Below are positions 58,299 through 64,000 of a stretch of 64,000 bases of DNA, piece after piece. Source of the stretch: Tremella fuciformis (taxonomy: Eukaryota; Basidiomycota; Tremellomycetes; Tremellales; Tremellaceae); NCBI GenBank assembly GCA_032768795.1, contig CP136495.1, positions 808,501 to 872,500 of the forward strand, in the 5' to 3' direction. The position numbers and the translations under genes were made by a program. The notes under the pieces are model-generated. The model saw only the letters and a program-made list of their open reading frames with translations, was not told the DNA's origin and did no database searches. Positions within the stretch are counted from its first letter, which is position 1. Each line of letters opens with the position of its first letter.

Positions 58299-58384
58299 CG
58301 CCATTCCCCCTCTCTCCTCTCCATACCTCTTTCACTCGATCTCAATCAAAAAGCTGGGCAACAGCAAAGAGTTCGCCGAGCAAC

Positions 58385-58627
58385 ATGATGAACATTGCCC
58401 GATCTCGCGCGGCTTTGCCCCGCCCCGCTCGTCTCCTCCCTTCCGCCTCCATCGCCAGGCGAGGGTATGCGAGCAAGGACGTCGTCTTCGGCAACGATGC
58501 CCGACAGGGGATGCTCAAGGGTGTGGACATCCTCGCCAAGGCTGTCTCGGCTACGCTTGGTCCCAAGGGCCGCACTGTGATCATCGGTGAGCGGTTTCAT
58601 CGTCAAATCAACACGACGCTAATGCAT

Positions 58628-58661
<34 letters not shown>

Positions 58662-59101
58662 AGACGGTGTGTCTGTGGCAAAAGCAATCACCCTGAAGGA
58701 CCCAGTGGAGAACCTCGGTGCCAGGTCAGCTAAAGGACTGGTACATTCACGTTAGCTGATCATGCAGACTCGTACAGGATGTCGCCTCCAAGACTAACGA
58801 CACGGCCGGCGACGGAACTACGACCGCTACTGTGCTCGCCCGGGCTATCTACTCGGAGGGTGTGAAAAATGTTGCGGCTGGTTGCAACCCGATGGATCTT
58901 CGCCGGGGTGCTCAGAAGGCGGTGGATGAAGTGCTCAAGGTGCTTGAGGCCAACAAGCGGGTCATCACCACCTCGGAAGAGATCGCTCAGGTGGGTCGAC
59001 AGCTTGAATGATTTGATGCAGCGAGCTGACGAGTCAGGTCGCCACCATCTCCGCTAACGGTGACACCCACGTCGGCAGCATCATCGCCCAGGCAATGGAG
59101 A

Positions 59102-59138
<37 letters not shown>

Positions 59139-60307
59139 CCGAACCATCGATGACGAGATCGAGATCACCGAGGGCATGCGATTCGACCGAGGTTTTCTTT
59201 CGCCTTACATGATCACCGACGCCAAGAACCAGCGTGTCGAGCTTGAGAAACCGTTTGTGCTGTTGTCCGAGAAGAAGATCTCGGCATTGCAAGACATTCT
59301 GCCCTCCCTCGAAATTGCCGCTCAGACTCGCCGACCCCTGCTCATCATCGCCGAGGACATTGATGGCGAGGCTCTCGCCGCTATCATCCTCAACAAGCTT
59401 CGAGGCCAGATCAGCGTAGCTGCTGTCAAGGCTCCTGGCTTCGGTGACAACCGCAAGTCCATCCTTGGCGACATTGCCATCCTCACTGGCGGAACCGTCT
59501 TCACCGACGAGCTAGACGTCAAGCTGGAGAAGGCTACCCCTGACCTTTTCGGTACTACCGGCTCCGTCACCATTACCAAGGAAGACACCATCCTGCTCAA
59601 CGGCGACGGTGACAAGTCGGCCATTCAGGCTCGATGCGAGCAGATCCGCGGTGTCATCAACGACGCTACCACCTCCGAATACGACCGCACCAAGTTGCAG
59701 GAGCGTCTGGCCAAGCTCGGCGGCGGTGTTGCTGTCATCAAGGTTGGCGGCTCGAGCGAAGTCGAGGTCGGAGAGAAGAAGGACCGATATGACGACGCCC
59801 TTAACGCCACACGGGCGGCTGTGGAGGAGGGCATCGTCCCAGGCGGTGGTACCGCTCTCCTGGTGCGTCGAATGGCACATGAGTTTTAAAAAGCTAATTA
59901 TCCAGAAAGCGTCCAACGTCCTTCAGAGCCTCACAGTCGACAACTTTGACCAGAAGCTCGGTGTCTCCATCATCCGCCAGGCTATCCTCCGCCCCGCCCG
60001 GACCATCGTCGACAACGCCGGTGAGGAGGGATCGGTCGTCGTTGGCAAGCTCCTGTCCGAGGAGTTCTCTGCTCCTGAAAAGTTCAACTGGGGTTACGAC
60101 GCCGCAACATCTCAGTACCGTGACATGATCTCTGCCGGTATCCTTGACCCGCTCAAGGTCGTCCGGACCGCCCTTGTTGACGCATCGGGTGTCGCCTCGC
60201 TCTTGACCACCTCAGAGTGCTGCGTTGTCGACGCCGAGGAGAAGGCCCCGGCGGGCGGCATGCCTGGTATGGGAATGGGTGGCATGCCCGGCATGGGTAT
60301 GATGTAA
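58385..60307 (+). CDS. HSP60: Mitochondrial chaperonin 60 (Hsp60/GroEL homologue), 581 aa
   Basis: ATP-dependent protein folding in the matrix with Hsp10. Exons 58385-58586, 58631-58724, 58768-58990, 59038-59862 and 59906-60307. Presequence [20 protein letters not shown], then [59 protein letters not shown] (ATP site), [18 protein letters not shown] (chaperonin signature) and a C-terminal GGM repeat ([17 protein letters not shown]). Length fits the family. The reading frame within each exon is clean. The start may be either of two adjacent ATG codons. Confidence 0.97.
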
Positions 60308-60543
60308 TTGGTGCAGGAGACGATGGGGAGAGGTCAGAAGTTGTCCAGAGGAGGCTGGGAAACATTCGGAGGTCGGGAGAAGTGCCAAGCATCTTTTGCA
60401 TGGTTTGGGTATCATCTGTAACAGGTCCGACTCGTATGCATCCCCGCTCATTCATTGTATAAGCTGGGCGCTACGCCCGCCAGGAGCGACGAGTGATGAC
60501 GATCGAGATTCCCAATCAGCAGCTGCTTTTCGCATTCGGTGAC

Positions 60544-61723
60544 CTAGAGCCAGACAAAGTCGGTGACCTTCTCAATCTGCTCCAGCTTGGCTGCCAACTT
60601 CCACTGGTCGCCCCTCTCGCCCTCAATCTTCCAGATCTCCACGCCGCCAGCAACCTGACCCGCCGTCGCTGCGTACTTGCCATCGGGGCTAATCTGCAGC
60701 GCGCGCAGCGTATCGCACGTCGTGCGCACATGCTTGACGCCCTCCACTGCCGTGCCATCCTCACTGAGAAGAATGATGACGATCGCGTCGCCCACAGGCG
60801 GGTCGGGCAGGCCGGCCTTGCCGACATTGTGCTCCTTCATGCGCAGCTCGGCGCGATTGCTGGCATACAGCACGCGGGGGACGGCGGGGTTCCACACGAT
60901 CTCAGCGGCGTCCATCTCGGCCGAGTACTCCTGCGGCGCCGAATCGGGGTGCACCTGCGCCTTGAAGCGGGGCAGGGGGTGCACCGGGTGCGCCTCGTCG
61001 ACGGCGCCGTCGATGGGGAAGCAGTACACCGCGTGGCCCATCTCCGTGAGGAGGTACAGGTACTTGAGGTCGGCGCTGATGACCGCGTGCCGCGGGCCGG
61101 AGCCCGCCGGCGCCTGCAGCCAGCCCTTGACGGCGAGCCCGCTGGGCCCGGTGCGGTGGACGATCCACACGCGGTCGTTGCCGAGGTCGGGGACGTACAG
61201 CTCGCCCGGGCGGCCTTCGAGCACCTGGTGGGCGTGCGGCGCCTCTTGGCGCTTGGCGTTGGGCGCCCCGCCCGCATAGAGGTATGGGAATGTGAGCAGG
61301 GGCGATTCGGACGTGGACGCGAGCGAGCCGTCCGACTCGAAGGGGAAGAAGATGATGGAGCCGCCGACGTAGTTGGCAATGACGACCCCGGAGCCGTCTT
61401 TCATGCAGTGTACTGGGCTCAGCTGGCCCAACTTTGCCCGTGTCGGGGTCGGGTGACTCACCGTGCGTTGCGCCCGCCCCGGCTTTGCGCTGGCGCGTCA
61501 CGACGACCTTGTCATCGACGAGCTTGAGACTCGTCGCGAGCGGCTCGTCCTCTTCCTCTGACAGGCTGTAGAACACGCCCGACTGCGTCAAGCTCTTCTC
61601 GATCCAGCTCGGGTTGGACGGGACAGGCGATTCCGACTCGACCTTCAGCTTGGCCGTCGCCGGGTCGAACGTCAGGAGCGCGATCGACTCCCGGTAGCCG
61701 CCAGCAAGCAGGGTGTAGGGCAT
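60544..61723 (-). CDS. Seven-bladed beta-propeller lactonase family protein, 376 aa
   Basis: Exons 61723-61462 and 61412-60544 (49-bp intron, phase 1, joining GAGATH to VHCMKDGSGV). It starts MPYTLLAGGYRESIALLTFD. The repeated blade pattern includes GSGVVIANYVGGSIIFFPF, HAHQVLEGRPGELYVPDLGN, GPRHAVISADLKYLYLLTEM and ALQISPDGKYAAT, typical of the 6-phosphogluconolactonase (YbhE type)/3-carboxymuconate cyclase family. The sequence does not separate these activities, nor tell whether it is active. No signal peptide, so cytosolic. Confidence 0.82.
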
Positions 61724-61949
61724 CGTGTCTGCCTGTCTCCGGACCGCTGAGGTCGAATAACAAGAAGAGTCGATGCCTACTTGAAAGACCATAAACTCGG
61801 CCGCTCATAGAGATGGAGGGCTCGATGCGTTCCGATCGCTTTCCGACCTGTTCTGCCGCATTTGCCGACTTTGCCGACGGTCGTCTACAGCGTCTCGTTG
61901 CATCTACCTCTCTACGTTCTACAACTCGTGTTACACCGCGCAGCCTAGG

Positions 61950-63651
61950 TCACAGAGCCCACTCCTCCTTGAGCGCCGCGCCGAGGCGCTTGACTCCCTC
62001 TTCCATCTCCTCTGGCCCCGGCAAGCTGAAGCTGAGCCGCAAGAACATGCGCTCGGCCTCCTCCTCCTTGGTCCACTCCTTGATGCTGGGCGCCTTGAAG
62101 TAGACCGACGGGGCGACGATGACCCCGTGCGAGATGCACGTCTGGAACACCTGCTCGGCGAGCTCGTCGAGCGACCGTTGCGCGAAAGCGGGGTGCGAGC
62201 CGAACTTGAGACGGACCCAAAGGAACATGCCGCCAGAGCCGGCGGGCCATTCGGCCGCTGCGGTCGGGAGGTACTTTTCAAACAGCGAGGTCATCATGAG
62301 GCACCGCTTCTTGTACACGTCTACAGTATCAGCCGGCTTGGATGCAGCTGGGTGAGAAATTGACTTACCGGAGATGTGCGGGAGGTAGTTCTGCTCAAAG
62401 CCTTCATGGCCGCCCCATGCGCGCAAGATGGCGCCGATGGCGGCGATACTGAAGCCGGATGGGCACTGCGTCGACCCCTCGCGCGAGTTCATGATCTTCT
62501 CAACGAGAAACTTGGGTCCGGTGATGAACCCCAGACGGGAGCCGGGGGCGACAATCTTGGAGAACGAGTCGATACGGATGACACGGCCGTCCGTGTCCAT
62601 GGACAAGAATGACGGAACGATGGGCGAGGCGGCGCCGTTCGGTCGGATCTGCAGGAAGCAGTCTTGGAGTCAGCGCTGACTGCTGATGCAACGGAGGAGA
62701 GACATACATGGGTCGTCCTCGACGATAATGATGCCCCACTTGCGGCATACGGCGTACAGGTCGCGCTTGCGCCTTTCGGGGATGGTCACGCCTGAGGGGT
62801 TGGAGCAGGTCCTACCTGTCAGCCAGGTTCAAAGAGAGGGCGAGTGGGTGGGCTCACGGAACCACGAAGAGGAGCTTGGGCCGGGGTCCGCCGCGAACCT
62901 CCTCGTCCCACTCGGCCATGATCTCGTCGAGTGCAGAGTCCTGCATGCCTTCACCGTCCATCGGTACCCCGATGCTCTTGACGCCTTGCGAGCCGAGGCC
63001 CGTGAGAAGACCAGGGTAGGCTGGAGTCAGTTTCACCGCCACGCATCCCTCTTGCCCATGTGCTCACCAAACTCCTCCACCAATACGTGGTCTCCCCTGT
63101 CAAGCATGGTCCGGAAAACAGCGTCGGTGCCGTCCGTGTTGCCCGACGACAGGTGAACGGCCCAGCCGTCATAAGGCGGACTGTGGACGCGCTTGATGTG
63201 CTCAGTGCACCACGCGACCATATGCGCCGGGCCGTAGGTCGTGCTGTACTGCAGCTCGTGGCTCAAGTTGGGCGAGGGGTCGTTCTTGCCCGGCGCGGTG
63301 TACTCGGCAAGAGGGGAGAGCGACTCGGGACCAGGGGCTAGTCTCAGCTTGTTTTCAGTAGGGCACTCCGCGGACTCACCGTCGTATCCCGGGACATAGA
63401 CTGACTTTCCTGCGAACGGGACCGAGAGGGTCATACCGTTCACCGGCCATGTCGAGGGGTGAGGGTATCCACCGCCAAACTACTGTATCAGCTGCGCCGT
63501 GCCATCCCAGGGCAAGGCTCACGCTGATCATGTTTGGCCTGTCAAAGTACGGCCTGAGGGCCTTGAGCTGACTCCGCACGCGACCCTTGCTCTCCACCGA
63601 GAGGTACTGCGAGTAGTCGATTTCCGCCGGGGACTCTAGAATGGCCGGCAT
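61950..63651 (-). CDS. ARO8: Aromatic amino acid / 2-aminoadipate aminotransferase (ARO8 type), 476 aa
   Basis: PLP-dependent class-I aminotransferase of Phe/Tyr synthesis and lysine (aminoadipate) metabolism. Exons 63651-63523, 63479-63380, 63337-63068, 63020-62858, 62811-62708, 62662-62369 and 62320-61950. Features: FGGGYPHPSTWPVNGMTLSV, LQYSTTYGPAHMVAWC, HLSSGNTDGTDAVFRTML, VVPTCSNPSGVTIPERRKRD, VEDDPYCFLQIRPNG, and the PLP-binding lysine in IDSFSKIVAPGSRLG. Introns at 63379-63338 (42 bp) and 62368-62321 (48 bp) are stopless and in frame; removing them restores the family spacing. Intron 5 ends AAG (CTGACTCCAAG). Complete. Confidence 0.92.
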
Positions 63652-64000
63652 GGTGTCTGGTGTCGGGTGTCAGCTCTTGCTCCTGGATAGTCAAGAGATG
63701 TTTATTGAAAGATACTCAGGCAGTTGGGGGCCTAGCCAGCCTATATGAGTAAAAGTCAGTGGGAGGCTCCCGGAAGATAGCAGATATGCACTCCTGGCCA
63801 AGGTGTTGCCTCCCGAGGCTCGAGTCGGTCACGACAGTTCGAGTTATCGACTAATCGCACTCGATGCTCCAATCAACTCAGGGTCCATCACACACACCAT
63901 CCTTTCGGTCAAAGCCGAGGTCCGAAAGGCTGATCGGCCATCACCGCCGCCCTGCAACCACGTGTTTTGGACTGCGCCGATGACGCCCGAGAATGCTGGC
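63652..64000. other. Upstream flank of ARO8
   Basis: About 350 bp to the window edge; no gene seen. Confidence 0.4.

Larger units (their letters stand above)
57448..58384. promoter_or_regulatory. Head-to-head HSP10/HSP60 intergenic region
   Basis: 937 bp between the two start codons. It contains heat-shock-element-like sites at 57501-57513, 58129-58136 and 58291-58298 and an AT-richer block (about 57,560-58,160) with three hairpins. No gene. Confidence 0.55.

Noticed and set aside
60493..61527. 344-codon plus-strand ORF over the lactonase gene
   Set aside because: Antisense shadow; the minus strand encodes recognisable propeller blades.

Overview
The window is nuclear DNA of a filamentous or yeast-like basidiomycete, most likely a tremellomycete (Trichosporonales-like). 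The evidence is: GC-rich, intron-dense genes whose introns are mostly 40-70 bp with CTGAC/CTAAC branch sites; a complex I subunit, which excludes Saccharomycetes; Rac, ELYS-like, RPEL and Ty1/copia genes; and no bacterial operon signals. The taxonomic call is inference from gene style, not from a marker gene. Exon boundaries below were worked out by hand from splice signals, reading phase and protein family continuity, and may be off by a base or two.

Left part (1-14,000), accessory. It opens with the 3' half of a Ty1/copia polyprotein and a 35-bp tandem duplication, then a truncated copia gag fragment on the other strand, then a 493-bp palindromic MITE flanked by TA. Next come six same-strand genes (A-F, 4.7-13.4 kb) that I read as one unrecognised, diverging, tandemly duplicated family: soluble, 206-322 residues, with a conserved phase-1 intron and, for four members, a shared promoter module. 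This is the best candidate in the window for an undescribed gene family.

Middle and right part (14,000-64,000), mostly conserved housekeeping genes: ferric reductase (+), USP deubiquitinase (-), RPEL-repeat protein (-), ubiquitin-like/BAG protein (+), PRMT1 (-), twinfilin (-), UPF0029/IMPACT-type protein (+), two large unrecognised low-complexity proteins (-), COX6 (+), a 49-aa spliced small protein (-), GPI14 mannosyltransferase (-), rhodanese/dual-specificity phosphatase (+), RAC1 (-), a complex I 17.8-kDa-type subunit (+), ELYS-like nucleoporin (+), SAR1 (-), LOG-family protein (+), aminodeoxychorismate-lyase-like protein (+), BCS1-like AAA protein (+), HSP10 (-) and HSP60 (+) head to head, a beta-propeller lactonase (-) and an ARO8-type aminotransferase (-).

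Regulatory themes: an ATCAGATAA iron-GATA-type site upstream of the ferric reductase; an identical GGACCAATCC (CCAAT box) upstream of two respiratory-chain genes; heat-shock-element-like sites in the HSP10/HSP60 intergenic region, which also carries a block of unusual composition with three hairpins. Several genes contain stopless introns whose length is a multiple of three, so plain ORF reading inserts false residues, and several have micro-exons of 3-21 nt. No tRNA, rRNA, CRISPR or replication origin was found.
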